DNA of 33,314 nucleotides from JAKPCT01 sp029553165 (GCA_035359995.1 DAORZT010000028.1:1-33314), one strand, 5' to 3'. Shown: positions 6,737-14,959, counted from the first letter of the stretch. Notes: generated by a model not told the origin, from the letters alone. Numbers and translations are program-made.

Positions 6737-7318
6737 TTGTATTGTTTAATTGGTTTAGGAAATCCAGGAGCAAAGTATCACCAAACCCGGCATAATGCCG
6801 GGTTTTTAGTCATTGACCAACTGCTGGAGCACTTTCAAAGCGGTCTTGGTAACGGTTTTCAAAGTCAATATTCCAAAGTGAGATTTAGCGGGCAGGAATT
6901 GCTGCTGGTTAAACCGCAAACTTATATGAATTTAAGCGGCGAGGCTGTAGTACAAATTGTCAACTATTATAAGATTCCTTTAGAAAAAGTATTAGTGATT
7001 TATGATGATCTTGATTTACCGGTTGGCGCATTACGGTTTCGGACCAGTGGGAGCGCCGGCGGACATAATGGGGTAAAATCGATAATCCAGCATCTGAATA
7101 CAACGGAGTTTGCCCGGGTACGAATTGGGATTGGCCGCCCGCCGGCCGGTGTTAGTGTGCCTGATTTTGTATTAACCTCGGTAAGTCGGGAAGAACAGGA
7201 GCTTTTTCAGTCAGGGATCAGGACAGCCGCTGCAGCGGCGCTGGCGTTTGTCGAAAAAGGCCCGGTTTACACCATGAATCATTTTAATAGTTCCAAACGG
7301 GCAGATAAAAAATTATAA
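6737..7318 (+). CDS. pth: peptidyl-tRNA hydrolase
   Basis: 193 residues. Releases tRNA from peptidyl-tRNA that dropped off the ribosome. Family signatures are complete: GLGNPGAKY, TRHNAGF with the catalytic His, PQTYMNLSGEAV, YDDLDLPVG with the Asp, and GGHNGVKSI with the substrate-binding Asn. I place the start at the TTG (6737). GGGGTG (6725-6730) is correctly spaced for it, and it puts GLGNPG at residue 6 as in other Pth proteins; the GTG at 6728 would overlap that ribosome binding site. A terminator-like hairpin lies over the TRHNAGF codons (6783-6807). Confidence 0.96.
   Translation: MYCLIGLGNPGAKYHQTRHNAGFLVIDQLLEHFQSGLGNGFQSQYSKVRFSGQELLLVKPQTYMNLSGEAVVQIVNYYKIPLEKVLVIYDDLDLPVGALRFRTSGSAGGHNGVKSIIQHLNTTEFARVRIGIGRPPAGVSVPDFVLTSVSREEQELFQSGIRTAAAAALAFVEKGPVYTMNHFNSSKRADKKL
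6783..6807 (+). terminator. terminator-like hairpin inside pth (possible attenuator)
   Basis: AAACCCGGCA (6783-6792) pairs perfectly with TGCCGGGTTT (6796-6805) across a 3-base loop, followed by TTTTT. It has the shape of an intrinsic terminator but lies in the coding sequence about 80-105 bases after the predicted transcription start. It spans the codons for the catalytic-His motif TRHNAGF, so conserved codons may create it by chance. Confidence 0.35.
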
Positions 7319-7372
7319 ATTGAGGATCAAACAAGGAATATTTTAATGGAACCTAGCAAAAGATAATTCTTG

Positions 7373-7762
7373 ATGAAAATAGTTTTGGCAGGTTTGTTCT
7401 CCATAACAATTGCGTTTTTTGGGGATCGGCTTTTAACTTTTCTTAAGATTCCCGAACCGGTCCGGGTTGGTCTTTTAGTCCCGGTTGTTGAAGAATTAGT
7501 TAAGATCTATATTGCATTACTGTTACAATTATCTCCACTGTATGTTTCAAGTATCTTTGGTTTAGGTGAGGGAATTATTGAAGTTATTTGTTCTCAAAAT
7601 GAGCCGAAACCGGTGCTTTTTTGGGCAGCATTTCTGTTACATACGATATTGGGATTGATTTATTTATCACCGTTGCTGTTAACGTTTAAAATTTCAATTG
7701 CCATAATCGGACATGTATTATGGAATCAAGGTATTCTTTATCGAAATAAAAGTGTTAAATAG
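7373..7762 (+). CDS. small PrsW/CPBP-like membrane protein
   Basis: 129 residues, nearly all membrane-embedded (about four hydrophobic segments). The motifs resemble intramembrane metalloproteases of the PrsW/CPBP (Abi) superfamily: PVVEELVKIY (EExxK) near residue 37, FGLGEGIIE near 62 (compare PrsW G.GFA..EN), LLHTILGL near 90 and IGHVLWNQ near 117, in the right order and each inside a hydrophobic segment. PrsW and CPBP proteins are normally well over 180 residues, so this would be a minimal form. The start is uncertain: ATG at 7373 without a good ribosome binding site, with a TTG at 7370 as alternative. It lies between pth and mfd. Peptidase activity is inference. Confidence 0.6.
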   Translation: MKIVLAGLFSITIAFFGDRLLTFLKIPEPVRVGLLVPVVEELVKIYIALLLQLSPLYVSSIFGLGEGIIEVICSQNEPKPVLFWAAFLLHTILGLIYLSPLLLTFKISIAIIGHVLWNQGILYRNKSVK

Positions 7763-7802
7763 AATATTTTTGTTAGTTCATACTCCGACAAAAGCAGAAT
7801 AG

Positions 7803-7826
7803 AATAAAATAAAATAAAATAAAAAT
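7803..7826. repeat. short AAAAT tandem repeat
   Basis: About four and a half uninterrupted copies of a 5-base A4T unit in the gap before mfd. It could vary in length by slippage. It lies 55 bases before the mfd ribosome binding site and may affect the local promoter region. Confidence 0.6.
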
Positions 7827-7882
7827 CTAACAATAACCAGGCTCATTAAAGGGCCTTCTTCTCTTTGCATCAGGAGGATTTT

Positions 7883-10800
7883 ATGAAAACTTTACTAAAG
7901 GCAATCACCAACCATCCCGAATTCATTCAGGTGAAACAACATTTCAGTAATCGTGAATCAGTGTTGTTATCCGGATTGAACGGTTCGCAAAAATCGGTTG
8001 TTATTAGCGGGTTGATTAGTGAATCTTCCCATCAAACCCTGGTCATTAGTTATCATAATAACCAAGCGGCAAGATTGGCAGCTGATTTGGAGAGTCTGTT
8101 GGGTTCTGAGATGGTGGCCTTTTTTCCAAGCAATGAATTGTTTCCGCATGAAGATGCTTACGAACCGGAGGTTACGGCCCAACGGATTGAGACGTTAGGC
8201 AGAATTTTGCAAGAAGAAGTATCTGTTGTTGTAACATCTTGGGAAGCAATTCAACGAAAGTTAATATCGCCCCAAAAACTGAAAGAGTTTTCTATTAATT
8301 TGACAGTTGGTCAGGAATACAGCTTGGAACTGATTGTTGAACAGTTAATCAAGATGGGATATGAGCGGGTTGATATGGTCCAATCGATGGGGCAATTTAG
8401 TAAACGTGGCGATATTCTCGATCTCTATCCGCTCGATCAGAGTGAGCCGATTCGAATGGAGTTTTACGGTGATGAAGTTGATTCAATTCGCAATTTTAGG
8501 ATTGAGGATCAGATATCGACCAGTACATTGAAAACCATTGAAATATTGCCTGCCAGGGAAGGACTCTGGCATCTTGAAGATTTTTTGCAAAAAAGGAGTT
8601 TAATTGAGGCGGAGTTAGCGAGGCAAGTAAATAAACTTGAGGATTGCGGCAGGGTTAAAGAGGCCGAAGCATTAAGGGATCACATTGCAGAAGCTTTAGA
8701 GCGTTTGGCGTCAGGACATCAAGTTCCCGGTGCTGATCAATTCTTACCATGGATTGATCCCCAATTGGTCTCATTATTACAATACTTACCCAATGCTCAG
8801 GTTATTTTAGATGAACCGGTACGGGGACTAGAAGCCTTTCGCTCTTTAGAAGCGGAAAAAGCAGAGATCTTGAGTAACTTCCTTGAAAAGGGCGTAATTT
8901 TACCAAAAGAGCAAGAGATGTTTATCAGTGTTGCCGAGATCGAGAAGGAAATATGGTCACGTAAACCATGTTCGCTTTCGTTATTAGCCAAAAATCCCAA
9001 AGGACATCCACCAAAACACACTCTGACACTGCCTTTTAAATCAGCGCCTACCTTTAATGGAAAAGCAGATCTGTTCGCTAAAGATCTGGAACGTTGGTTA
9101 AAGAATAACTATACAGTAATTGTTACAGTGGCCGCTAAGGAAAAAGCGCGACGACTCCGTGAAGTGTTGCGTCAGCACGGGATTAGTACCAGTTTGATTG
9201 AGCAAAATAAAGAGGAAGCCGAATTAACCCCCAGGATGGTCCATATTAATGTAGCTGACTTAGAAACCGGCTTTGAATGGCCAACTGAAAAAATATTAGT
9301 TTTAACCGAGGTTGAAATTTATGGCCGTCAGAAGAAGCGTTACCAGAACCGGTTTCAGCATGAAGGAAGTAAGATCAATGCGTTTACTGATTTAAAAGTT
9401 GGGGATTACGTTGTCCATCTCAACCATGGTATTGGCCGTTTTATGGGGATCGAAACGTTAGAAATTGCCGGAGGGCATCGCGATTATCTTCGAATCGAGT
9501 ATGCCGGTGACGATCGTCTCTTTGTCCCTACGGATCAAGTTAATCTGTTACAGAAGTATATCGGAATGGAAGAACATCCTCCCAAAATAAATAAACTTGG
9601 AGGCAGTGACTGGCAAAAGGTTAAATCGAAAGTAAAAGAATCGATCCGGGATATGGCAGATGCGTTGTTGGACCTCTATGCGCAACGGGAGGTGGCTCCG
9701 GGGTATGCGTTTGGGCCGGATACCGTTTGGCAGCAGGAGTTTGAAGATGCGTTTTATTATGAAGAGACTCCGGACCAATTAAAAGCAATTGAAGAGATTA
9801 AACAGGATATGGAGAGCAATAAACCGATGGATCGCCTCCTTTGCGGCGATGTTGGTTATGGCAAAACGGAAGTTGCGATGCGGGTAGCTTTCAAAGCGGT
9901 AATGGACGGGAAACAAGTAGCGGTTTTAGTCCCGACGACAATCTTGGCGCAACAGCATTATATTAATTTCTGTGAACGATTTGCCAGTTTTCCGGTTAAT
10001 ATTCGGATCTTGAGCCGGTTTCAAACTGCCAAAGAGCAATCTAATACCATTGCCGGATTACTTAATGGTGAGGTTGACTTGGTGATTGGGACCCACCGGT
10101 TACTCTCGAATGACTTACATTTTAAGAATTTAGGGTTACTGATTATCGATGAGGAGCAGCGGTTTGGAGTCTCTCATAAAGAAAAGATCAAAGAATTAAG
10201 AAAAAATATTGATGTCTTAACCCTTACCGCGACTCCAATTCCAAGAACACTACATATGTCGTTGGCCGGAATCAGGGATATGAGTATAATTGAAACAGCT
10301 CCACAAGGCAGATATCCGATTCGCACTCATGTGTTGGAGTACAATGAAGAGGTGATTCGCGAGGCGATTCAACGGGAACTGGACCGCAAAGGCCAGGTAT
10401 ACTTTGTCTATAATCGGGTTGAGACAATGGACCGGATGGTAAACTATCTGCAGAACCTGATTCCGCAGGCGCGGATTGTTGTAGCTCATGGTCAAATGGA
10501 TGAGGACCGCTTGGAACAGGTGATGTTGGACTTTTACCATAATGAAGCGGACATCTTAGTCTGTACTACGATTATTGAAACCGGCCTGGATATCCCAAAT
10601 GTCAATACCTTAATTGTTTATGATGCCGACCGGTTTGGACTGGCCCAACTTTATCAACTCCGTGGCCGTGTAGGCCGGAGCAATCGTATTGCCCATGCTT
10701 ATTTCTGCTATCGGAAGGATAAAACCCTTTCCGAAAATGCGGAGAAAAGACTGGCGGCGATTAAAGAGTTTACAGAGCTTGGGTCAGGATTTAAGATTGC

Positions 10801-11383
10801 AATGCGTGATTTAGAGATTAGAGGGGCCGGAAACTTGTTGGGTCCGGAACAACATGGCCAGATTGCCGCTGTTGGTTTTGAGTTGTACTGCCGGTTGCTG
10901 GATGAAGCGATCCGGGAGAAGAAGGGAGAAGTTCGTCCGGAATTGCCGGAACCGGTGATCGAGATTCCGGTTGATGCCTATATACCTGCTGACTATATAT
11001 CTGATCATAAACAAAAAGTGGAGATCTATAAGAAATTTGCTAATATAAACACTGTTGAAGCAGCTGATAACCTCTTAGCCGAATTGATTGACCGTTTTGG
11101 AGAACCGCCACAGCCAGTCTATAATTTGGTCCTTATTTCCAAGATTAAAGCCCGGGCGCGGGAAACAGGGTTTGCCTCAATAACAAAAGAACGAACCGAG
11201 TTGATTGGTAAGCTGCATCTGGGATTAGGGATCGATTATGATAAGATTTTAGCAATTCTCCAAAAATACCGGAGTAATTTCCGTTATCAACCAGGCAGGC
11301 CACCGATTTTTAAATGGCGGCTCAATCTAAGTGAGAAAGAAGCATTAACAATTGTTTTAAACAGTTTAGAGATGATTAGTTAG
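7883..11383 (+). CDS. mfd: transcription-repair coupling factor Mfd
   Basis: 1166 residues, typical Mfd length. Superfamily-2 DNA translocase that removes RNA polymerase stalled at lesions and recruits UvrA. N-terminal UvrB-like region (about 1-350), CarD-like RNA-polymerase-interacting domain (about 490-560, KVGDYVVHLNHGIGRFMGIE), helicase core with Walker A GDVGYGKTE near residue 655, DEEQRFGV near 755, TATPIPRTL, and GLDIPNVNT with RGRVGRS, and a C-terminal TRCF domain (about 1000-1110). The ATG at 7883 follows AGGAGG by 5 bases; an in-frame TTG at 7865 precedes that site and is rejected. The pth-mfd-spoVT order is conserved with Bacillus. Confidence 0.98.
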   Translation: MKTLLKAITNHPEFIQVKQHFSNRESVLLSGLNGSQKSVVISGLISESSHQTLVISYHNNQAARLAADLESLLGSEMVAFFPSNELFPHEDAYEPEVTAQRIETLGRILQEEVSVVVTSWEAIQRKLISPQKLKEFSINLTVGQEYSLELIVEQLIKMGYERVDMVQSMGQFSKRGDILDLYPLDQSEPIRMEFYGDEVDSIRNFRIEDQISTSTLKTIEILPAREGLWHLEDFLQKRSLIEAELARQVNKLEDCGRVKEAEALRDHIAEALERLASGHQVPGADQFLPWIDPQLVSLLQYLPNAQVILDEPVRGLEAFRSLEAEKAEILSNFLEKGVILPKEQEMFISVAEIEKEIWSRKPCSLSLLAKNPKGHPPKHTLTLPFKSAPTFNGKADLFAKDLERWLKNNYTVIVTVAAKEKARRLREVLRQHGISTSLIEQNKEEAELTPRMVHINVADLETGFEWPTEKILVLTEVEIYGRQKKRYQNRFQHEGSKINAFTDLKVGDYVVHLNHGIGRFMGIETLEIAGGHRDYLRIEYAGDDRLFVPTDQVNLLQKYIGMEEHPPKINKLGGSDWQKVKSKVKESIRDMADALLDLYAQREVAPGYAFGPDTVWQQEFEDAFYYEETPDQLKAIEEIKQDMESNKPMDRLLCGDVGYGKTEVAMRVAFKAVMDGKQVAVLVPTTILAQQHYINFCERFASFPVNIRILSRFQTAKEQSNTIAGLLNGEVDLVIGTHRLLSNDLHFKNLGLLIIDEEQRFGVSHKEKIKELRKNIDVLTLTATPIPRTLHMSLAGIRDMSIIETAPQGRYPIRTHVLEYNEEVIREAIQRELDRKGQVYFVYNRVETMDRMVNYLQNLIPQARIVVAHGQMDEDRLEQVMLDFYHNEADILVCTTIIETGLDIPNVNTLIVYDADRFGLAQLYQLRGRVGRSNRIAHAYFCYRKDKTLSENAEKRLAAIKEFTELGSGFKIAMRDLEIRGAGNLLGPEQHGQIAAVGFELYCRLLDEAIREKKGEVRPELPEPVIEIPVDAYIPADYISDHKQKVEIYKKFANINTVEAADNLLAELIDRFGEPPQPVYNLVLISKIKARARETGFASITKERTELIGKLHLGLGIDYDKILAILQKYRSNFRYQPGRPPIFKWRLNLSEKEALTIVLNSLEMIS

Positions 11384-11395
11384 GGTAAAAAATGA

Positions 11396-11487
11396 TCATT
11401 TGTAAGGGTAAAAAAAATTTGCAATTTTGACAATTTTAAATTCCTTTTTTGGTATTTATTCTTGAAAAAGGGGTAACCTACAAATGA
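11396..11487. repeat. inverted repeat between mfd and spoVT
   Basis: TCATTTGTA (11396-11404) and TACAAATGA (11479-11487) are perfect inverted copies. Pairing extends inward (GG with CC) past a one-base bulge. The intervening 74 bases are A/T-rich with T-runs (11445-11450). It may serve as the mfd transcript end or as an operator pair. No clear terminator is otherwise seen after mfd. Confidence 0.4.
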
Positions 11488-11520
11488 CCAGTTAAGTATA
11501 TAGATAATCATCAAATGAAG

Positions 11521-11551
11521 TGAATAAATTTGCATTTTTAACTATATACTA
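11521..11551 (+). promoter_or_regulatory. sigma-G-type promoter for spoVT
   Basis: TGAATA (11521-11526), 18-base spacer, TATACTA (11545-11551). This closely matches the Bacillus sigma-G consensus TGAATA-N17/18-CATACTA, differing only in the first base of the -10. spoVT is a sigma-G-controlled forespore gene in B. subtilis. Predicted start near 11558. Confidence 0.68.
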
Positions 11552-11557
11552 TCAATA

Positions 11558-11640
11558 AAGTAGCACGGGGTTTTTGTGAGAAACCAAACCTTAAGTGGTA
11601 CTTCTAGGTCAACGGGTGGCAGGTTCTTCTGACACCTCAA
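11558..11640 (+). promoter_or_regulatory. structured 5' leader of spoVT
   Basis: From the predicted +1, AAGTAGCAC (11558-11566) pairs with GTGGTACTT (11595-11603) with one mismatch, enclosing a second helix GGTTT (11569-11573)/AAACC (11581-11585). A further GGTG (11615-11618)/CACC (11633-11636) hairpin follows. I do not recognise a known riboswitch class; the structure could stabilise the mRNA or bind a ligand. Confidence 0.4.
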
Positions 11641-11682
11641 GTAAAATAAAAAATCTGTTTTTGTAAAGGAGGGACAAAGGGG

Positions 11683-12249
11683 ATGAAAGCGACCGGAATC
11701 GTTCGGCGGATTGATGATCTTGGCCGGGTGGTCATCCCCAAAGAGATTCGTAGAACACTACGGATCCGAGAAGGCGACCCGTTAGAGATCTTTGTAGACC
11801 GCGAAGGAGAAGTGATCTTAAAAAAATATTCTCCAATCGGCGAGTTGGGTGACTTTGCCAAAGAATATGCCGACTCTCTTTATGAGTCTACCGGACATAT
11901 TGCTCTAATTGCGGATCGTGACATGATTATCGCTGTTTCAGGTGCTCCAAAAAAAGAATTTTTGGATAAACCAATCTCCAGAGCAGTAGAGAAAGCGATT
12001 GAAGACCGGAAAGTGGTTTTGATTTCTAAACCGGGTGACCATAAGTATTGTGATGCCTGTCCGGTTAAGGAAGAAGAAGAGGGAAAATGTAAATTTACTG
12101 CTCAAGTTATTGCTCCAATCATTGCTGAAGGGGATCCAATCGGAGCAGTGATTCTTTCTTCAAAGGAACCCGGGGTAACAATGGGCGACTTGGAAGTTAA
12201 GATTGTTGAAACAGCAGCAGGCTTTTTGGCGAAACAGATGGAGCAATAA
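11683..12249 (+). CDS. spoVT: stage V sporulation protein T, AbrB-type forespore regulator
   Basis: 188 residues. The N-terminal swapped-hairpin AbrB DNA-binding domain (about 1-50) reads MKATGIVRRIDDLGRVVIPK, then EIRRTLRIREGDPLEIF. A GAF-like ligand-binding domain follows (about 60-185: DFAKEYADSLYESTGHIALIADRDMIIAVSGA, PIIAEGDPIGAVILSS). In Bacillus it activates or represses sigma-G genes in the forespore and affects germination. AAAGGAGGG precedes the ATG. A C.ACPVKEEEEGKC segment near residue 125 is present in this copy. It is monocistronic: sigma-G-type promoter, structured leader and strong terminator. Confidence 0.97.
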   Translation: MKATGIVRRIDDLGRVVIPKEIRRTLRIREGDPLEIFVDREGEVILKKYSPIGELGDFAKEYADSLYESTGHIALIADRDMIIAVSGAPKKEFLDKPISRAVEKAIEDRKVVLISKPGDHKYCDACPVKEEEEGKCKFTAQVIAPIIAEGDPIGAVILSSKEPGVTMGDLEVKIVETAAGFLAKQMEQ

Positions 12250-12276
12250 TGACACAAGAAAAAGTTTTTAATCGTT

Positions 12277-12306
12277 AAAAAAGTGGGAACCCCCACTTTT
12301 TTGTTT
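12277..12306 (+). terminator. intrinsic terminator after spoVT
   Basis: Perfect 11-bp stem AAAAAAGTGGG (12277-12287) / CCCACTTTTTT (12292-12302), loop AACC. It ends right at the assembly gap. Confidence 0.9.
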
Positions 12307-12406
12307 NNNNNNNNNNNNNNNNNNNNNNNNNNNNNNNNNNNNNNNNNNNNNNNNNNNNNNNNNNNNNNNNNNNNNNNNNNNNNNNNNNNNNNNNNNNNNN
12401 NNNNNN
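12307..12406. other. assembly gap (100 N)
   Basis: Exactly 100 N, the conventional placeholder for a scaffold join of unknown length. Genes may be missing here, and the adjacency of spoVT to the sequence on the right is not proven. Confidence 0.99.
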
Positions 12407-12459
12407 TTTTCAATTTCAACCGGCTTTAATTCTCTTTTTGGTTCATGTTGGTGTCCCAT
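12407..12459 (-). CDS. N-terminus of an unknown protein, cut by the gap
   Basis: On the minus strand, an ATG (12459-12457) preceded by GGAGGT at 9 bases spacing opens a frame MGHQHEPKRELKPVEIE that runs into the N gap. The good ribosome binding site and an operator-like palindrome 42 bases upstream (12501-12522) argue that it is real. Seventeen residues are too few to name it; the start is hydrophilic and His-containing, so no signal peptide. The rest lies in the gap. Confidence 0.5.
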
Positions 12460-12500
12460 CTGAATCTTACCTCCATCTTTAAGATAGCATTGGTTATTAG

Positions 12501-12522
12501 GTTTAGTTTGGGTAAACTAAAC
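12501..12522. promoter_or_regulatory. perfect palindrome, candidate repressor operator
   Basis: Half-sites GTTTAGTTT (12501-12509) and AAACTAAAC (12514-12522) are perfect inverted copies around GGGT. The position fits the promoter zone of the minus-strand gene starting at 12459. The TTTAG...CTAAA layout resembles metal-dependent DtxR/MntR-family operators, but that is only a resemblance. The rest of 12523-12725 shows no other clear element; the phosphohexomutase promoter is not evident. Confidence 0.5.
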
Positions 12523-12739
12523 AATGAACAACTAATTTAATTAAAAAATTGATTTATAATAATATATGTTTGTAGGCAGGAAGAAGGAATGAACTTCATA
12601 AAAATTGTTAAGTTCATCTATTTGTAACAGGAATAAATCAGAAAATGAAGAAAATAAACAGTCGGTTTAATAAGAATGGTTTACTATTATTACCTTTAAT
12701 GGTAAAGAATTTATAAATTTATTAAAGGAAGGGATTTCG

Positions 12740-14149
12740 ATGGCAGTTATCAAGTTTGGAACGGATGGTTGGAGAGATTTGATGTATGATCAATTTAACC
12801 TTCCTAATGTTCGGCGTGTAGTACGGGCAATTGCTAAATATGTTATTGATAAAGGCGGTATAGAACGTGGCGTTGTAGTTGGTTATGACGCACGCTTCTT
12901 TTCAGATTTTTTTGCAAATGAAGCGGCAAAAATACTTACCGGCTATGGAATCAAGGTACTGCTTGGCGAACGGGATTACCCGACTCCGGTGGTCGCATTT
13001 GCGGTGAAGCATTATAACGCATTTGGCGCAGTGATGTTTACGGCAAGCCACAATCCTCCGGAATATAATGGAATCAAATTCATTCCTGAATATGCCGGAC
13101 CGGCAACCCAGGATATTACGGCGGCGATTGAGGCTAATTTATCAGCAGTTGCTGATGATGATCACGGAATTGCGGATCCGGGCCTGATTGAAAAGTTTAA
13201 TCCAACAATACCATATCTGGAACAATTAAATAAAATCGTGAATGTAAAGAAGATTGTTGATTCCGGGTTAAATATTTTCATTGATCCAATGTTTGCCACC
13301 GGGCGGGGCTTTTTGAAGGAACTGTTAAAGGGATGTAATGTAATTGAGTTACATAATTATCGGGACCCTTTATTTGGTGGAAGTATGCCGGACCCGCAAG
13401 GGCAGTTTTTAACTGAATTAAAGCAAAAGGTGATGGAGACACCAAACTCGATTGGGTTAGCAATGGATGGGGATGCTGACCGGTTTGGGATTATTGATTC
13501 TGACGGAACTTACCTGACTCCAAACCAGGTTATTACGTTGTTGCTGGCGCATTTAATCAAAAATCGGGCCCAACAAGGAGTTGCCGTGCGTTCGGTAGCA
13601 ACTACCCATATGATTGATAAACTGGGGAAAATGTTTGGGGTTGAGACGATAGAGACCCCGGTTGGGTTTAAATATATTGGTGAAAAGATGCGTACCCACC
13701 AAGTAATAATTGGTGGTGAAGAGAGTGGTGGTTTGAGTATAATCGGGCATATTCCCGAGAAAGACGGGATCCTGGCTTGCGCCTTGATGGCCGAGTTAAG
13801 GGCAGTATCACAGAAACCGCTCCTGGAAACATTGCAGGAATTATATCAGGAGTTGGGCAATTTCTATACCAAGCGAATTGATCTTCATCTTGACGAAGCA
13901 ATTAAACAACAGATTTTAACCAAGGTCAAAACGATCTTCCCCGGAAAGATTGGAACGAAAACGATTAGTGAAGCCCGGACAATTGATGGATTTAAGTTTA
14001 TTTTAGAGAACAACAGCTGGTTTTTGGTCCGGCCTTCCGGAACGGAACCATTAATTCGAATTTACTTTGAAGCTCAATCAGTCGCGGATTTGGAATATTT
14101 GACTGATCAGGTTCAACAGATGGTGGAGCAATGGAGCAAAACTGCATAA
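12740..14149 (+). CDS. phosphoglucomutase/phosphomannomutase family protein
   Basis: 469 residues of the alpha-D-phosphohexomutase superfamily, all four signature loops present: the catalytic phosphoserine loop TASHNPPEYNGIK (Ser near residue 103), the Mg-binding DGDADRFG loop, the sugar-specificity loop GGEESGGLS, and the C-terminal phosphate-binding RPSGTEPLIRIYFE. It interconverts hexose 1- and 6-phosphates. GEESGG with this N-terminus (KFGTDGWRDLMYDQF) is typical of glucose/mannose enzymes rather than GlmM, but the substrate cannot be settled. AAAGGAAGGG precedes the ATG. The next gene begins inside its 3' end, implying translational coupling. Confidence 0.92.
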   Translation: MAVIKFGTDGWRDLMYDQFNLPNVRRVVRAIAKYVIDKGGIERGVVVGYDARFFSDFFANEAAKILTGYGIKVLLGERDYPTPVVAFAVKHYNAFGAVMFTASHNPPEYNGIKFIPEYAGPATQDITAAIEANLSAVADDDHGIADPGLIEKFNPTIPYLEQLNKIVNVKKIVDSGLNIFIDPMFATGRGFLKELLKGCNVIELHNYRDPLFGGSMPDPQGQFLTELKQKVMETPNSIGLAMDGDADRFGIIDSDGTYLTPNQVITLLLAHLIKNRAQQGVAVRSVATTHMIDKLGKMFGVETIETPVGFKYIGEKMRTHQVIIGGEESGGLSIIGHIPEKDGILACALMAELRAVSQKPLLETLQELYQELGNFYTKRIDLHLDEAIKQQILTKVKTIFPGKIGTKTISEARTIDGFKFILENNSWFLVRPSGTEPLIRIYFEAQSVADLEYLTDQVQQMVEQWSKTA

Positions 14150-14841
14150 CGTGTTTTTCCAATCGGACGGAATCACTGGAAGCTAAAATTAAAGCGTTAA
14201 AACTAAAATATAATCTTCAAAAGCTTGATTTCAACTTTGCGGAATTTTACATTGAAATTTTTAAAGTAAAGAATATTGATGAACTTCTGGACCGGATTAA
14301 CGAACCGGAAGAAATTCCTTTCTGGGCTGAGCTCTGGCCGGCGGCGCGGGGGCTGGCCCAGTTTATTATCCAACGCCGAGAGTTGTTGGCACAGCAAACT
14401 GTTTTGGAGTTGGGGACTGGGGTTGGCTTAGCAGGGATTGCCGCCAAATTAGCAGGTGCCGATCTGGTTCACACCGATTTTGCACCTGATGCTTTAGAAT
14501 TTGTAAAATTAAATTATCACCTTAATCAAATTACCGATGGTAAATTATTGTTGGCTGATTGGAAGACATTCCCCACCAATCTGGCCCAATTTGATTATCT
14601 TATCGGTTCGGATATCCTCTATGAAAAACTCCTGCACGACAATTTAATTGGGATCTTTCAAGCACTGGTTAAACCTGGCGGCGCTATTTGGCTGGCCGAT
14701 CCCGGACGGGATTATGCGAAACTGTTTATTGATAAAATTGCCAAATATAACTGGCAGATCTCCAAGGAACAGATTGCCGTTACCGAAAGATCTCAAGAAA
14801 TGCTGATCGATATTTACCAATTAACCCGAAAGAATTCCTAA
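14131..14841 (+). CDS. class I SAM-dependent methyltransferase (METTL21/Methyltransf_16-like)
   Basis: 236 residues. The SAM-binding motif I is VLELGTGVGLAGIAAKLAGA (about residues 91-110), acidic motif II HTDFAPDALEFVKLNY, and the motif IV-like GSDILYE. The preceding PFWAELWPAARGLAQFI is characteristic of the protein-lysine/EF-type methyltransferase group (the eukaryotic METTL21/FAM86 relatives and bacterial Nnt1-like proteins). An N-terminal helical region (1-60) precedes it. The ATG overlaps the phosphohexomutase by 19 bases, with TGGTGGAG as ribosome binding site, so it is co-translated. The substrate is unknown; a protein lysine or small-molecule target are both possible. Confidence 0.78.
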   Translation: MEQNCITCFSNRTESLEAKIKALKLKYNLQKLDFNFAEFYIEIFKVKNIDELLDRINEPEEIPFWAELWPAARGLAQFIIQRRELLAQQTVLELGTGVGLAGIAAKLAGADLVHTDFAPDALEFVKLNYHLNQITDGKLLLADWKTFPTNLAQFDYLIGSDILYEKLLHDNLIGIFQALVKPGGAIWLADPGRDYAKLFIDKIAKYNWQISKEQIAVTERSQEMLIDIYQLTRKNS

Positions 14842-14949
14842 TTATTAGAGCTACCTGAGAGGGAACCTTTAGATCGGTTTTGCGTTTTCTTCTACTAAGA
14901 GCGAATAATGAATTGGTCTATTCATTAGTTGATCGAAGCTTAAAGGAGG
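14842..14949. promoter_or_regulatory. htrA upstream region with a hairpin
   Basis: In the 118-base gap before htrA, AATGAAT (14907-14913) pairs perfectly with ATTCATT (14920-14926). It is A/T-rich and without a T-run, so it is more likely an operator or leader hairpin than a terminator. No canonical sigma-A promoter is obvious. Any link to envelope-stress control of htrA is conjecture. Confidence 0.25.
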
Positions 14950-14959
14950 TATCTCTCGG

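Noticed and set aside
7799..7830. CRISPR-like short repeats
   Set aside because: Only a simple AAAAT tandem repeat without spacers; no CRISPR array or cas gene is present in the window.
11558..11640. Known riboswitch in the spoVT leader
   Set aside because: Compared from memory with c-di-GMP, c-di-AMP, purine, preQ1, SAM and glycine classes; no signature matched, so only 'structured leader' is claimed.
12102..12459. Minus-strand frames translated across the N gap
   Set aside because: Placeholder N bases cannot be read; only the 17 residues right of the gap are supported.
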